The position numbers and the translations under genes were made by a program. Below are positions 19,202 to 27,710 of a stretch of 64,000 nucleotides of DNA, one piece after another (positions within the stretch are counted from its first letter, which is position 1; each line of letters begins with the position of its first letter). This DNA is from JAJDFU01 sp964595955 (GTDB taxonomy: Bacteria; Bacteroidota; Bacteroidia; Chitinophagales; Saprospiraceae), in NCBI GenBank assembly GCA_964595955.1, contig CAZQSF010000001.1:1-64000 (forward strand), in the 5' to 3' direction. Below the pieces are notes generated by a model. That model searched no databases, was not told the DNA's origin, and worked only from the letters and a program-made list of their open reading frames with translations.

Positions 19202-19837
19202 TCAGGTATTCATCCAGGCTACGATAGAGCGTACCTGGGCTTCGGCGAAGCGCTCTACGATCTCGGGATCCATCAGCAGGCGCGCATCGTCGGCATTGTC
19301 GAAGAAAAGGTGCTCAACCAGCATGGCCGGCATGAGCGTTCGCGCCAGCACAAAGAAGCGAGCTTCCTTATCGTGATCGCCATCGCCCAGGCTGGATCGA
19401 TAGTTGATGCGCTCTTCCAGAAGGTCGCGCACGTGATTCCAGTGCAGTTCGGCCAGCACATCGGCCTGGGTGCGGCCGGGGGAGGTATAGACTTCGAAGC
19501 CGCGGGCGGTGTGGGACGAGGAGGCATTGGCATGATTGGAAATGTAGACCCCTTTCCGGTAGTTGCGGTAATACCAGTTGGCTACTTCTACCCGGTAGTT
19601 GAGCGAGATGTCCAGGTATTCATGGCTGACGATGAGGTAGGGGATTTGGAGTTGCTGCAGTTTGGCAGCTACCCGCTGGGTCAGCGTCCGGTTCCAAACG
19701 CCTTCGTAAAACAGGGGGCCGTCGTGAAATTCACCACTTCGGTGGCGAAACATTTTGGAGGGCGCTGTCGTATACCGGCCCTGCGGATCCAGGCCACCGT
19801 GCCCGGCATCCAGGAAAACCATGAAATCACTGGCCAT
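19202..19837 (-). CDS. N-acetylmuramoyl-L-alanine amidase, Amidase_3 type
   Basis: 211 residues, a bare Amidase_3 catalytic domain. Zn-binding and catalytic motifs are visible: DAGHGG (His12), a Glu in the LFYEG region (about 45), SNHANAS (His about 102) and the C-terminal VEH (Glu about 174). Family members cleave the amide between MurNAc and the peptide stem. I see no signal peptide, so either secretion is non-classical or the substrate is cytoplasmic or recycled peptidoglycan. An internal ATG (MVFLD, 19822) is an alternative start. polX follows after three bases, so the two are one transcript. Confidence 0.87.
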   Translation of the reverse strand: MASDFMVFLDAGHGGLDPQGRYTTAPSKMFRHRSGEFHDGPLFYEGVWNRTLTQRVAAKLQQLQIPYLIVSHEYLDISLNYRVEVANWYYRNYRKGVYISNHANASSSHTARGFEVYTSPGRTQADVLAELHWNHVRDLLEERINYRSSLGDGDHDKEARFFVLARTLMPAMLVEHLFFDNADDARLLMDPEIVERFAEAQVRSIVAWMNT

Positions 19838-19958
19838 GGGGATGGTTTTTCTGCAAAAAGAGCAAAATACGACACAGAACGAACAAAACGTAATGTTTGA
19901 CTGCGGGCGAGCCCATTTATTTGGCCGCCTGAAATGGGGCCCCTTCTGTTGGCCTGAC

Positions 19959-20285
19959 TCAGGCCTCCGCTTTAGGCGTGCTGAAGTTCATGGGGGGGAA
20001 ATTGGGGGAGTCCGGCTCTTCCACCATGCCGAACTGGTTCTCAAATTTGGTGATGTTGTCCTGAAGGGCTTTTAACAAGCGCTTCGCATGCTGGGGCGTG
20101 AGAATGACCCGGGCTTTCACCTTTGCCTTGGGTACATTGGGCACCATCCGGATGAAGTCCAGGACGAACTCGGACTGCGAATGCGAAATGATGGCCAGAT
20201 TGGAATAGGTGCCTTCGGCTACATCTTCGGGCAATTCGATATTGATCTGATTCTGACCCTGCTTGGTTTTGGATGAGTCTGCCAT
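19959..20285 (-). CDS. DUF3467 family protein
   Basis: 108 residues from the ATG at 20285; a TTG six bases upstream is also in frame. It matches the small Bacteroidota DUF3467 family, with INIELPEDVAEGTYSNLAII near the start and a VILTPQHAKRLLKALQDNI helix. The function is unknown. It sits between topA and the amidase on the same strand. Such genes are usually housekeeping-linked, but I infer no specific role. Confidence 0.87.
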   Translation of the reverse strand: MADSSKTKQGQNQINIELPEDVAEGTYSNLAIISHSQSEFVLDFIRMVPNVPKAKVKARVILTPQHAKRLLKALQDNITKFENQFGMVEEPDSPNFPPMNFSTPKAEA

Positions 20286-20382
20286 AGTCAAGTTTAAGTG
20301 ATGAGGAGAGCATGGCTCTCAAAAAGTAGATGTATCGGGGGACTCCATGGCTACGCGAGAATGTACTGCCGGCAGCCGGACT

Positions 20383-22995
20383 TCAGTTCTTCGATTTCTT
20401 TGCGTCGGTCTTCCTGCGGCCACCGCTTTTCTTGGCCTTGGTCGACCGTTTTGTCGTCTTCTTCTTGGCCTTGGCCTTGGCAAAGGCATCGGGAATCTCG
20501 GCCTCAATATATGCTTTGACCTGTTCCAGACTCAGCTCCTGGGCTTCTTCCCGGCCGATGCGGCTGCCGTCCTCTTTTTTGGGAATCTTCACATTCTTTT
20601 TCCCAAACCGGATAAAGGGGCCCCAACGGCCGTTTTCCAGAGCAATCTTCTCTTCGGGCCATTGCTTGATGTAGCGCTTGGCCTCTTTTTCCTCCTTGGC
20701 AGCGATGAGTTCGTGCATTTCCTCCAGGCTGAGGTTCTTGGGATCGTAGCCCTTCTTCCGGGGGATGTTGACAAACATGCCGTTCCACTTCAGGAAGGGG
20801 CCGAAGCGACCCACGCCCTGCTGGATGGGCTTGTCTTTATAGGTGCCCACCGGCGCCTCTTCTTCCAGCTTCTTTTCGATCAGCTCGGTCGCGCGTTCGA
20901 AGGACAGTTCCAGCGGGTCCTCGTCTTTGGGAATCGAAACGAATTTATCGCCAAAGCGGACGTAGGGGCCATAGCGGCCCCGGCCTATGGCTACTTCTTC
21001 GCCTTTGTAAGTGCCCATGTCTCTGGGTAGCTGAAAGAGCTTAAGGGCCTCCTCATAGGTGATAGTATCAATGGATTGTTCGCGCCGCAAGTTGGCATAC
21101 CTGGGCTTTTCGCCTTCATCCAGTTCGTCCGGTGCACCGATTTGCACCACCGGCCCCAGGCGGGTCATTCGGGTAAGCAGCGTCCGTCCGGTTTCGGGGT
21201 CCTTGCCCAGAATGCGATCGCGCGTCGGCCGGTCTGCGTGTTCCAGGGTTTCCTCTACCGCTTCGTGAAAGGGAAAGTAAAACTCCTTCAGCATGGCGTT
21301 CCAAACCCGCCGCCCGGTAGAGATCTCATCAAATTCCTTTTCGATGTCGGCGGTGAAGCCGTAATCCATAATTTCGGAAAAGTGCTCGTCCAGAAAGTCG
21401 CTGACGGTGATGCCCATATCCGTGGGGAAAAGCCGGTTTTTCACGGCCCCGGTGATCTCGGTCTGGGTCTCGCTGCGGATCTCGCCCTTTTCGAGGGTCA
21501 GCACTTCGTACTTGCGCTCTTCCCCTTCTCGAGACTCCTTGACCACGTAGCCCCGGCCGGGCTCCATGATCTTGGAAATAGTGGGGGCATAGGTGGAAGG
21601 GCGACCGATGCCCAGCTCCTCCAGTTTCTTCACCAGGCTGGCTTCGGTGTAGCGAGCCGGTGGCCGGGTAAAGCGCTGGGTGGCGGTCATTTGCCGGAGG
21701 TCCAGTACCTGGCCCACCTTGAGGGGAGGCAGCATGCCTTTGGCCTCTTCTTCGTCCTCATCGTCTTTGGATTCGAGGTACACTTTCAAGAAGCCGTCGA
21801 ACTGAAGCACTTCGCCCTCGGCCTTCAACTGGGTGTCCGGCTGAGAAGAAATGCCGATGCGTACCGTCGTTTTTTCCACCACGGCATCGGCCATCTGAGA
21901 AGCGATGGTGCGCTTCCAGATCAGCTCGTACAAACGTTGCTCATCCTGTTTGCCACTCACGTTTTTTCGTTGGATATAGGTAGGGCGAATGGCTTCGTGA
22001 GCCTCCTGGGCGCCTGCGGATTTGCCCTTAAACCGGCGGGTCTGCACATATTTGCTACCGAATTCCTTTTCGATCTCCTCGGCAATGGACTTGAGGGCCA
22101 GCTCACTGAGGTTGGTAGAATCGGTACGCATGTAGGTGATGAAGCCCTGTTCGTAAAGCCTTTGAGCAGCGCTCATGGTGCGGTTCACCGAAAAACCCAG
22201 CTTTCGGCTGGCTTCCTGTTGGAGGGTAGAGGTAGTAAAAGGAGCCGTGGGGCGGCGTTTGATGGGTTTTACCTCAATGTCCTGAATGTCGTAGGTAGCC
22301 CCGATACAACCTTCCAGAAAAGCCCGGGCATCCTGTTCGGTATCGAAGCGCTTCGGACCTTCTGCTTTGAGGATCGCGGTTTTGCCCTTTTCGCTTTCTA
22401 CGTCGAACAGCGCATTGACCCGGAAAAAGGGACTGGGGGTAAAGGCGTTGATGGCGCGCTCCTGTTCTACGATCAGCTTAACGGCCACCGATTGCACCCG
22501 GCCGGCCGAGAGTTTGGGCCGGATTTTTTTCCAGAGGATCTCGCTGAGCTCGTAGCCCACGAGCCGGTCCAGCACCCGACGGGCTTGCTGAGCATTGACG
22601 AGATTGATGTCTACCCGGCGCGGATTTTTGATGGCCTGCTCGATAGCCGGCTTGGTGATCTCCCGAAAAACGATCCGTTTGGTTTGGTCGGTGTCCAGGT
22701 CGAGCACCTGGCAGAGATGCCACGAAATGGCTTCTCCTTCCCGGTCTTCATCCGTGGCCAGCCAAACTTCATTTGCCTTTTGAGTGAGCTTCTTCAGCTC
22801 TTTGACCACCTTCTCCTTATCGGGCGAAACTACGTACTTGGGTTCGAAGTCTTTCTCCACATCCACCGCACCCTGGCTCTTCTGCAGGTCGCGTATGTGG
22901 CCATAGCTGGATTTTACCGTAAAATCCTTGCCCAGGTATCTTTCAATGGTCTTGGCTTTGGCAGGAGATTCTACGATCAATAGGTTTTTTGACAT
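20383..22995 (-). CDS. topA: DNA topoisomerase I (type IA)
   Basis: 870 residues. The TOPRIM domain (1-140) shows IVESPAKAKTIE and DEDREGEAISWHL. The core holds the active-site Tyr at about 288 in GFITYMRTDST. The enzyme relaxes negative supercoils by cutting one strand. The C-terminus lacks Cys zinc ribbons and instead has three topoisomerase C-terminal repeats (each with a GRYGPYVRFG-like core, about 675-830), then a Lys/Ala-rich tail (about 838-870) typical of DNA-binding extensions. A TACATTTG promoter box lies 59 bases upstream. Confidence 0.96.
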   Translation of the reverse strand: MSKNLLIVESPAKAKTIERYLGKDFTVKSSYGHIRDLQKSQGAVDVEKDFEPKYVVSPDKEKVVKELKKLTQKANEVWLATDEDREGEAISWHLCQVLDLDTDQTKRIVFREITKPAIEQAIKNPRRVDINLVNAQQARRVLDRLVGYELSEILWKKIRPKLSAGRVQSVAVKLIVEQERAINAFTPSPFFRVNALFDVESEKGKTAILKAEGPKRFDTEQDARAFLEGCIGATYDIQDIEVKPIKRRPTAPFTTSTLQQEASRKLGFSVNRTMSAAQRLYEQGFITYMRTDSTNLSELALKSIAEEIEKEFGSKYVQTRRFKGKSAGAQEAHEAIRPTYIQRKNVSGKQDEQRLYELIWKRTIASQMADAVVEKTTVRIGISSQPDTQLKAEGEVLQFDGFLKVYLESKDDEDEEEAKGMLPPLKVGQVLDLRQMTATQRFTRPPARYTEASLVKKLEELGIGRPSTYAPTISKIMEPGRGYVVKESREGEERKYEVLTLEKGEIRSETQTEITGAVKNRLFPTDMGITVSDFLDEHFSEIMDYGFTADIEKEFDEISTGRRVWNAMLKEFYFPFHEAVEETLEHADRPTRDRILGKDPETGRTLLTRMTRLGPVVQIGAPDELDEGEKPRYANLRREQSIDTITYEEALKLFQLPRDMGTYKGEEVAIGRGRYGPYVRFGDKFVSIPKDEDPLELSFERATELIEKKLEEEAPVGTYKDKPIQQGVGRFGPFLKWNGMFVNIPRKKGYDPKNLSLEEMHELIAAKEEKEAKRYIKQWPEEKIALENGRWGPFIRFGKKNVKIPKKEDGSRIGREEAQELSLEQVKAYIEAEIPDAFAKAKAKKKTTKRSTKAKKSGGRRKTDAKKSKN

Positions 22996-23053
22996 ACTAT
23001 CAGGCGCTGTTTTTGGGGTTGTTTACTACGTGCAATCAACGTCCTCAAGATTG

Positions 23054-23061
23054 CAAATGTA
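23054..23061 (-). promoter_or_regulatory. Bacteroidota-type -7 box (TACATTTG) for topA
   Basis: Minus-strand TACATTTG matches TAnnTTTG and lies 59 bases before the topA ATG. No clear -33 element. Confidence 0.4.
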
Positions 23062-23096
23062 GAAATTTAGCCTTTTGTTCACCCCGCACAGGCCGC

Positions 23097-23162
23097 TTAT
23101 CGCCCCGGACAACGCTTGCAGCGCTTGCCTTTCTTGTACTTCTTACAACACTTCTTTTTCAT
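23097..23162 (-). CDS. possible 21-residue Cys/Lys-rich peptide
   Basis: A tiny frame from an ATG at 23162 encodes MKKKCCKKYKKGKRCKRC followed by PGR. It has four Cys in a CC-x6-C-x2-C pattern and about half Lys/Arg. A GGGG run lies seven bases before the ATG, resembling a ribosome-binding site. A longer in-frame reading reaches to 23522, but its upstream part has no coding look, and the only promoter-like box (23495-23502) lies inside it. I suspect short Cys/Lys-rich peptides of this kind recur in Bacteroidota but cannot confirm it. A metal- or nucleic-acid-binding role is only a guess. Confidence 0.3.
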   Translation of the reverse strand: MKKKCCKKYKKGKRCKRCPGR

Positions 23163-23714
23163 TTTTTTCCCCTGCACAACCGGCAGTGCAAAAGGCAGTT
23201 GAAGATCTTGCCCAGGACGGTGATTTCGGCGGTTCGATACGGACATATCCATGTGCTGATTTAAACGAACAACTGTGGGGACAGGCTCAAAATTGATAAA
23301 CACCGTCCCGGCGGGCCGATGACATTTAGCAGGCCCTTTGATGATTCCTGCCCTAAAAACGCAGCCGGCAGCTCTCACTATACAGGGCCGGATCAGATTT
23401 GACAGTGGGCAGACCCTGAATGCGCTGCCTTCTTCCGGCGCAGACGCGATCCGCCCGGCGGGCTTCCGGGATACTCGAAAAAACGAGTCTTCTGCAAAGA
23501 TAGTAAAGCTATGTTTAAACATTGTAAAACTTTCGGTTTGGTCGGCGGCAGCCTGTCGAGATTGACCGGTTTACGGGTAAGCCGAGTCGATTACTGCTGC
23601 AAGGGTTTCATTTGCTTGGGCCTTCCGAAAATTGCGTACTTTTCAGCTTGTTACACTCCCTTTCGCGAAGACCGGGGGCGTTCCCGGTTCTGAGCAAGGT
23701 ACAACACAGCGGAA
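23163..23714. other. intergenic stretch without a convincing gene
   Basis: About 550 bases between the tiny Cys/Lys-rich frame and the BioD-like ATPase gene. It holds a minus-strand TATCTTTG box (23495-23502), a small hairpin ACTCG/CGAGT with an A-only loop (23473-23488), and, before the plus-strand gene, TACTTTTC (23636-23643), one base off the -7 consensus. I see no tRNA or protein-coding pattern. Confidence 0.5.
23495..23502 (-). promoter_or_regulatory. Bacteroidota-type -7 box (TATCTTTG) facing the small Cys/Lys-rich frame
   Basis: Minus-strand TATCTTTG matches TAnnTTTG. Transcription from here would cross 23490-23097 and reach the 21-residue frame and then topA. It lies about 330 bases from that frame, so a long leader or another RNA is implied. 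Confidence 0.35.
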
Positions 23715-24848
23715 ATGAAAACGCTTTACATTGCGGCCACCGGACAGCATGTTGGCAAGACCACATCCACGCTGGGATTGGTCCGCAATTTCAAGGAGAT
23801 GGGTTTTAATGCGGGGTATTGCAAACCCGTTGGCCAGAAGCACCTCACCATCAACGGCCAGTTGGTAGACAAGGACGCCGTGCTATTTGCCGAGACGGCC
23901 GGTTTTGAGATCGAGCCCGAGTTGCACAGCCCCGTTATTCTGGCCAAGGGCGTCACGAAGTCCTACATCGAAAGCCCGTACAGTTTGCCTTTCCGGGGCG
24001 ATATTAAAAACGCAGCCCGCCGCCTGGAAGACCGCCACGAAGTGGTGATCTACGAAGGTACGGGGCACCCGGGGGTGGGCAGTGTGGTCGATCTGTCCAA
24101 TGCCCATGTGGCCCGGCTCCTCAAGGCCGGAGTGATCATGGTGGTAGAGGGGGGCATCGGCAGCACACTGGATCGCCTTAACCTGAGCATGGCTTTGTTT
24201 CGCGAGCAACGCGTTCCCTTGCTCGGCGTTATCGTGAATAAAGTCCGGCAAGACAAATACGAAGAGGTGGGTTTTTTTCTCAAGAAAAAACTCGACCAAT
24301 ACAAGATCCCCATTTTGGGAATGCTGCCCTACGATCAAAGCCTTTCCTTTCCCATCATGGAAACCATAACCCAGGCGGTGGAGGGGCAGGTGATCCTGAA
24401 TGAAAACCGCTTGTCCAACCGGGTGGAGGACATCATTTCCGGCTCCTTGGTGGATATGGACGAGTTCAACACCTTCGACAATACGTTGCTGGTCGTGAGC
24501 AGCAAGCGATTGAACGAAGCCATCGAAAAGGTGAAAACCATCGCCAGCCTCAAGAAACTGGAACGATCGCCCCTTTCGGGAGTGATTGTAACAGGTGACG
24601 GCAAGCACGCCAAGCTCACGGATGTGGCCGACCTCAGTAATCCCTATTTTGTGGATCACAAAATCCCGGTTATCACGACCAAACTGGATACGCTCGGTTC
24701 GGTAATTAAAATTAGCCGCATTGAAGTGAAGATCAATACCCGCACGCCCTGGAAGGTGAAACGGGCAGTAGAACTCATCCGGAAACACGTGGACTTTGAT
24801 TTGCTCCTGGATCGAATGCGCCTGCAGCCCAAGCAGGTCCAGGGGTAA
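23715..24848 (+). CDS. BioD-like P-loop ATPase with DRTGG domain
   Basis: 377 residues. An N-terminal dethiobiotin-synthetase-like P-loop domain (AAA_26) has the Walker A motif GQHVGKTT (10-17) and VVEGGIGST further on. From about residue 215 a DRTGG domain follows (about 215-325). This is the arrangement of the N-terminal regulatory half of long phosphotransacetylases, but the catalytic acetyltransferase domain is absent: the gene stops normally and is followed by an ArsR-type regulator. It is probably a stand-alone regulator or sensor; the substrate is unknown. The name cobQ/bioD would be misleading. Confidence 0.82.
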   Translation: MKTLYIAATGQHVGKTTSTLGLVRNFKEMGFNAGYCKPVGQKHLTINGQLVDKDAVLFAETAGFEIEPELHSPVILAKGVTKSYIESPYSLPFRGDIKNAARRLEDRHEVVIYEGTGHPGVGSVVDLSNAHVARLLKAGVIMVVEGGIGSTLDRLNLSMALFREQRVPLLGVIVNKVRQDKYEEVGFFLKKKLDQYKIPILGMLPYDQSLSFPIMETITQAVEGQVILNENRLSNRVEDIISGSLVDMDEFNTFDNTLLVVSSKRLNEAIEKVKTIASLKKLERSPLSGVIVTGDGKHAKLTDVADLSNPYFVDHKIPVITTKLDTLGSVIKISRIEVKINTRTPWKVKRAVELIRKHVDFDLLLDRMRLQPKQVQG

Positions 24849-24990
24849 AGTCGGCCTCAGGCAAATTCTTGACTGCCAGGATATTGTATACTTGACACGA
24901 AGTTGGGTCCACCCCGCAGGATGAGGGAGTGGGGTAGCTACCGGGCAGCAAAAGGCGGATCTTCGCATCGATAAATCACCCGAAAGACCT

Positions 24991-25290
24991 ATGGCCACAT
25001 CTTCTTCCTTTTCCCGGTACGAAAAGTCCGCTGTATTGCTGCGCGCCCTGGCGCATCCCATTCGCCTGGCCGTCGTCGAACTGCTCTTTCGGGCAGGTGA
25101 AATGGAGGTCAGAGCCATGCAGGCGCAATTGGGTCTCGATCAGGCCGTGTTGGCTCACCATCTCAAGATCCTGCGAAACCAGCGAATTGTTTCGATCCAC
25201 CGGCACGAGCTGGACACCCACTACGCCCTCTGCCACACCGACTTTCACCTCCTCATTGCCATGACCGAGCGAGCTCCGGACCTGAGCTAG
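24991..25290 (+). CDS. ArsR-family winged-helix transcriptional regulator
   Basis: 99 residues forming one winged helix-turn-helix: LRALAHPIRLAVVELLF (19-35), then MQAQLGLDQAVLAHHLKILR as recognition region (43-62), then a wing with VSIHRHELDTHYAL. No metal-binding Cys pair typical of ArsR/SmtB sensors is visible, so the signal may be a partner protein or other input. It sits between the BioD-like ATPase (142 bases) and purB (54 bases); its target is not evident. Confidence 0.88.
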   Translation: MATSSSFSRYEKSAVLLRALAHPIRLAVVELLFRAGEMEVRAMQAQLGLDQAVLAHHLKILRNQRIVSIHRHELDTHYALCHTDFHLLIAMTERAPDLS

Positions 25291-25301
25291 GTTGAACTTG
25301 C

Positions 25302-25309
25302 TACCTTTG
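25302..25309 (+). promoter_or_regulatory. Bacteroidota-type -7 box (TACCTTTG) for purB
   Basis: TACCTTTG matches TAnnTTTG and lies 35 bases before the purB ATG, inside the short gap after the ArsR-type gene. TTG triplets just upstream are too close to be a standard -33 element. Confidence 0.45.
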
Positions 25310-25344
25310 CAAGACGTTTTCAGCACTTGCAATCATTCGACCCC

Positions 25345-26676
25345 ATGCTAACCGCAATTTCTCCTATCGACGGCCGCTACTCGGACAAGACCGCGGCACT
25401 CCAGGATTTTTTCAGCGAGTATGCCCTTATCCGGTACCGGGTGTTCATCGAGGTACAATACTTCATGGCCTTGTGCCGCCTGCCGCTTCCGCAATTGAAG
25501 GACATACCGGAAGCCCAACTCAACGCCCTGGAGCGACTGAGCAACCGCTTTGGCCTGGAAGAAGCCCAACGGGTCAAGGCGATTGAGCGCGAGACCAACC
25601 ACGATGTCAAGGCCGTGGAATATTTCCTGAAATCCTGGTTCGATGAGCACGGCCTGGGGGCCTATCGGGAATTTGTACATTTCGGGCTCACCTCACAGGA
25701 CGTGAACAACACGGCCACGCCTTTGCTGCTGAAGCATGCTGTGGGCAGCGAATACCTGCCGGAGCTCGAAGGTCTGATTGCGGAACTGGAAGAACTTTCG
25801 GCCCGTTGGAAAACGGTTCCCATGCTGGCCCGGACACACGGCCAGCCGGCTTCGCCCACCTCGCTGGGCAAGGAAGTTGAAGTGTTTGCAGCTCGCCTGA
25901 AGATTCAGCAGGCCCAACTTCAGCGGGTGCCCTTCAGCGCCAAATTCGGAGGTGCTACCGGCAATTTTAACGCTCATTATGTCGCTTTCCCGGAGGTGGA
26001 CTGGAGTGCTTTTGCCGATCATTTTGTTGAAACTGTATTGGGGCTCGGCCGTTCCCGGCCGACGACCCAGATCGAACACTACGACAACCTCGCCGCTCTC
26101 TTTCAGGCTATGAAACGGATCAACACCATCCTCATCGACTTGGCCCGAGACCTTTGGACGTACATCTCCATGGACTATTTCCGGCAGAAAACGGTTGCCG
26201 GAGAAGTGGGGTCCTCGGCCATGCCGCACAAGGTCAATCCGATTGATTTTGAAAACGCGGAAGGCAACTTAGGCCTGGCCAATGCCGTGTTTACCCACCT
26301 GGCTGATAAACTGCCCATTTCGCGCCTGCAGCGCGATCTGACGGACAGTACGGTGCTTCGCAACCTGGGGGTCCCGATCGCCCACAGCCTGATTGCTTTT
26401 AAGGCCGTGCGCAAGGGGTTGCAGAAGCTATTGCTCAATCGAGGGAAGCTGGAGGCCGACCTGGATGCCAATTGGATGGTTGTCGCCGAGGCCCTGCAGA
26501 GCATTCTTCGCCGGGAAGGCTATCCCCAGCCTTATGAAGCCCTCAAGGATCTGACCCGCGGCAAGCCGGTTGTCGACAAAAAGGAACTACACGATTTTAT
26601 CGATCAGCTCAACGTGAGCCAGGCGGTCAAAGACGAAATGAAGCGCATCAGCCCGCACAATTACATTGGGCAATAA
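25345..26676 (+). CDS. purB: adenylosuccinate lyase
   Basis: 443 residues from the ATG at 25345 (MLTAISPIDGRYS, the family start); an in-frame TTG at 25327 is less likely. It cleaves SAICAR to AICAR and adenylosuccinate to AMP, both releasing fumarate, in purine synthesis. Motifs seen: REINHD-like RETNHDVKAVEYF, FGLTSQDVNN, ARTHGQPASPT and the fumarase-superfamily signature GSSAMPHKVNP (the signature loop with the catalytic Ser). The longer type of PurB. A hairpin-plus-T terminator follows directly. Confidence 0.96.
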   Translation: MLTAISPIDGRYSDKTAALQDFFSEYALIRYRVFIEVQYFMALCRLPLPQLKDIPEAQLNALERLSNRFGLEEAQRVKAIERETNHDVKAVEYFLKSWFDEHGLGAYREFVHFGLTSQDVNNTATPLLLKHAVGSEYLPELEGLIAELEELSARWKTVPMLARTHGQPASPTSLGKEVEVFAARLKIQQAQLQRVPFSAKFGGATGNFNAHYVAFPEVDWSAFADHFVETVLGLGRSRPTTQIEHYDNLAALFQAMKRINTILIDLARDLWTYISMDYFRQKTVAGEVGSSAMPHKVNPIDFENAEGNLGLANAVFTHLADKLPISRLQRDLTDSTVLRNLGVPIAHSLIAFKAVRKGLQKLLLNRGKLEADLDANWMVVAEALQSILRREGYPQPYEALKDLTRGKPVVDKKELHDFIDQLNVSQAVKDEMKRISPHNYIGQ

Positions 26677-26678
26677 GC

Positions 26679-26698
26679 GTTTAGCTCCTAAACTTTTT
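26679..26698 (+). terminator. rho-independent terminator after purB
   Basis: GTTTAG (26679-26684), loop CTC, CTAAAC (26688-26693), then five T. The stem is perfect but short and AT-rich. Confidence 0.6.
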
Positions 26699-26760
26699 GG
26701 CTTAACAACTCATTAACAAGAATTGGAAAGTGCTTGCGTCCGCAGGCCGCAGGCCTTTCG

Positions 26761-26768
26761 TACTTTTG
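26761..26768 (+). promoter_or_regulatory. Bacteroidota-type -7 box (TACTTTTG) for the DUF1573 gene
   Basis: TACTTTTG matches TAnnTTTG. A TTG at 26734-26736 lies 24 bases upstream, a little further than the usual -33 spacing. The lipoprotein ATG is 68 bases downstream. Confidence 0.45.
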
Positions 26769-26836
26769 TTTTCGAAATGAATGGCGATCCTTTTTTTGCC
26801 GAACCATATTTTACACCTTTCAAAAGCAACATCGAT

Positions 26837-27367
26837 ATGTTCAAGTCCATGAAACTCTTCTTTTTCGCCCTCGCGGCTACCGGCCTTATCGCTGCCTGCC
26901 AAAGCGGGGATAAGGAAGTGCGTGATGAAGCGGCCGAGAGCCTTCAGACGACGGTTCAACCTGCCGACAATGCAGCGGCTAAAAATGCTGTGAACCAAAA
27001 CGCGGCACCTGCCGGCCCGACGACTACCATGTCTTTCGACGAGACGGAATTCAACTTCGGCACGGTAACCGACGGCGAGGTCGTCGAGCACACCTTTACC
27101 TTCAAGAATACCGGTGATGAGCCGCTCATCATCAGCGATGCCCGCGGCAGCTGCGGATGCACCGTTCCCGATTGGCCCAAGGAGCCGATCGCACAGGGTA
27201 AGGAAGGCAAGGTCACGGTTCGTTTTGACAGCAAGCGCAAAGTAGGCGACCGCCGTCAGAAAGTGACGATCACCGCCAATACGCAGCCCGCACAGACTTT
27301 CCTGTATCTGGTGGGTAAGGTAGAAGCCGGGGAAGATTCGGGGAATCAACCGAAGGTCGTTCAGTAA
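26837..27367 (+). CDS. DUF1573 family lipoprotein
   Basis: 176 residues from the ATG at 26837; a second ATG at 26849 (MKLFFFALAATG) is equally possible. Both give a lipoprotein signal with lipobox IAAC. A linker (about 30-60) leads to a DUF1573 immunoglobulin-like domain with FNFGTVTDGEVVEHTFTF-type strands, the GDEPLIISDARGSCGCTVP core including the conserved CGC, and a C-terminal strand. Function unknown; family members are envelope-located in Bacteroidota. An upstream promoter box and a downstream hairpin suggest a single-gene transcript. Confidence 0.9.
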   Translation: MFKSMKLFFFALAATGLIAACQSGDKEVRDEAAESLQTTVQPADNAAAKNAVNQNAAPAGPTTTMSFDETEFNFGTVTDGEVVEHTFTFKNTGDEPLIISDARGSCGCTVPDWPKEPIAQGKEGKVTVRFDSKRKVGDRRQKVTITANTQPAQTFLYLVGKVEAGEDSGNQPKVVQ

Positions 27368-27393
27368 ACGCCGGGTCATTGGCAAAAAGCCGA

Positions 27394-27433
27394 GAAGCCT
27401 GAATCGCTCGTTGCGGTTCGGGCTTTTCCATTT
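27394..27433 (+). terminator. terminator after the DUF1573 gene
   Basis: Arms 27394-27407 and 27413-27426 pair with G-U wobbles across a five-base loop, and a T-rich run (TTTCCATTTT) follows. Confidence 0.6.
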
Positions 27434-27496
27434 TGGGCTTCGGCCCAAAGCCACTTTTGTACATATGCCCAATAAAGCCTACTTTTAGAGGGTGTA

Positions 27497-27658
27497 GCGT
27501 TTTAACGTTCAGGGCGATGCCTGCTAAACCTGCCGGAAGGCTTGCAGGGGTAAACCAAAGGCGTAAAACGCAGCTAAGCACTGGCCTCTCTAGCCCCAGT
27601 ACAAAACGGATCGTTCCGTTGCAAGCTGTCCGGAGACCGGACGCTTCTCGCGCAACGG
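27497..27658 (+). other. structured leader upstream of the PorE-like gene
   Basis: Two structured blocks lie in the 343-base gap before the PorE-like gene. Block 1: GCGTTTTA (27497-27504) pairs perfectly with TAAAACGC (27564-27571). It encloses two TAAACC copies (27525-27530 and 27551-27556), CCTGC (27520-27524 or 27529-27533) that can pair with GCAGG (27544-27548), and a GCC-GGAA-GGC tetraloop hairpin (27532-27541). Block 2: a 17-pair imperfect hairpin 27616-27658, made of CCGTTGC/GCAACGG, AAGC/GCTT and GTCCGG/CCGGAC with an AGA loop. I do not recognise a known riboswitch class. No protein-coding pattern is apparent here. Confidence 0.45.
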
Positions 27659-27710
27659 GCGCCCGCTTCTGCATGGCGGCGTTTTCACATGTACACGAAC
27701 TGCAACCACT

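Noticed and set aside
23220..23260. A tRNA T-loop-like sequence (GGTTCGATAC)
   Set aside because: No matching T stem, acceptor stem or anticodon arm is present nearby.
23097..23522. A 141-codon minus-strand frame covering the gap upstream of topA
   Set aside because: Its first 110 codons look random, the promoter-like box lies inside it, and only the last 21 codons have a distinctive composition. I kept only the tiny frame, at low confidence.
27497..27571. A c-di-GMP-I or cobalamin riboswitch in the leader of the PorE-like gene
   Set aside because: AAACC, GGAA and AAAGGCG elements are suggestive, but the GEMM core (GGACGCAAAGCC) and the cobalamin box (GCCACTG) are absent. Reported only as an unclassified structure.
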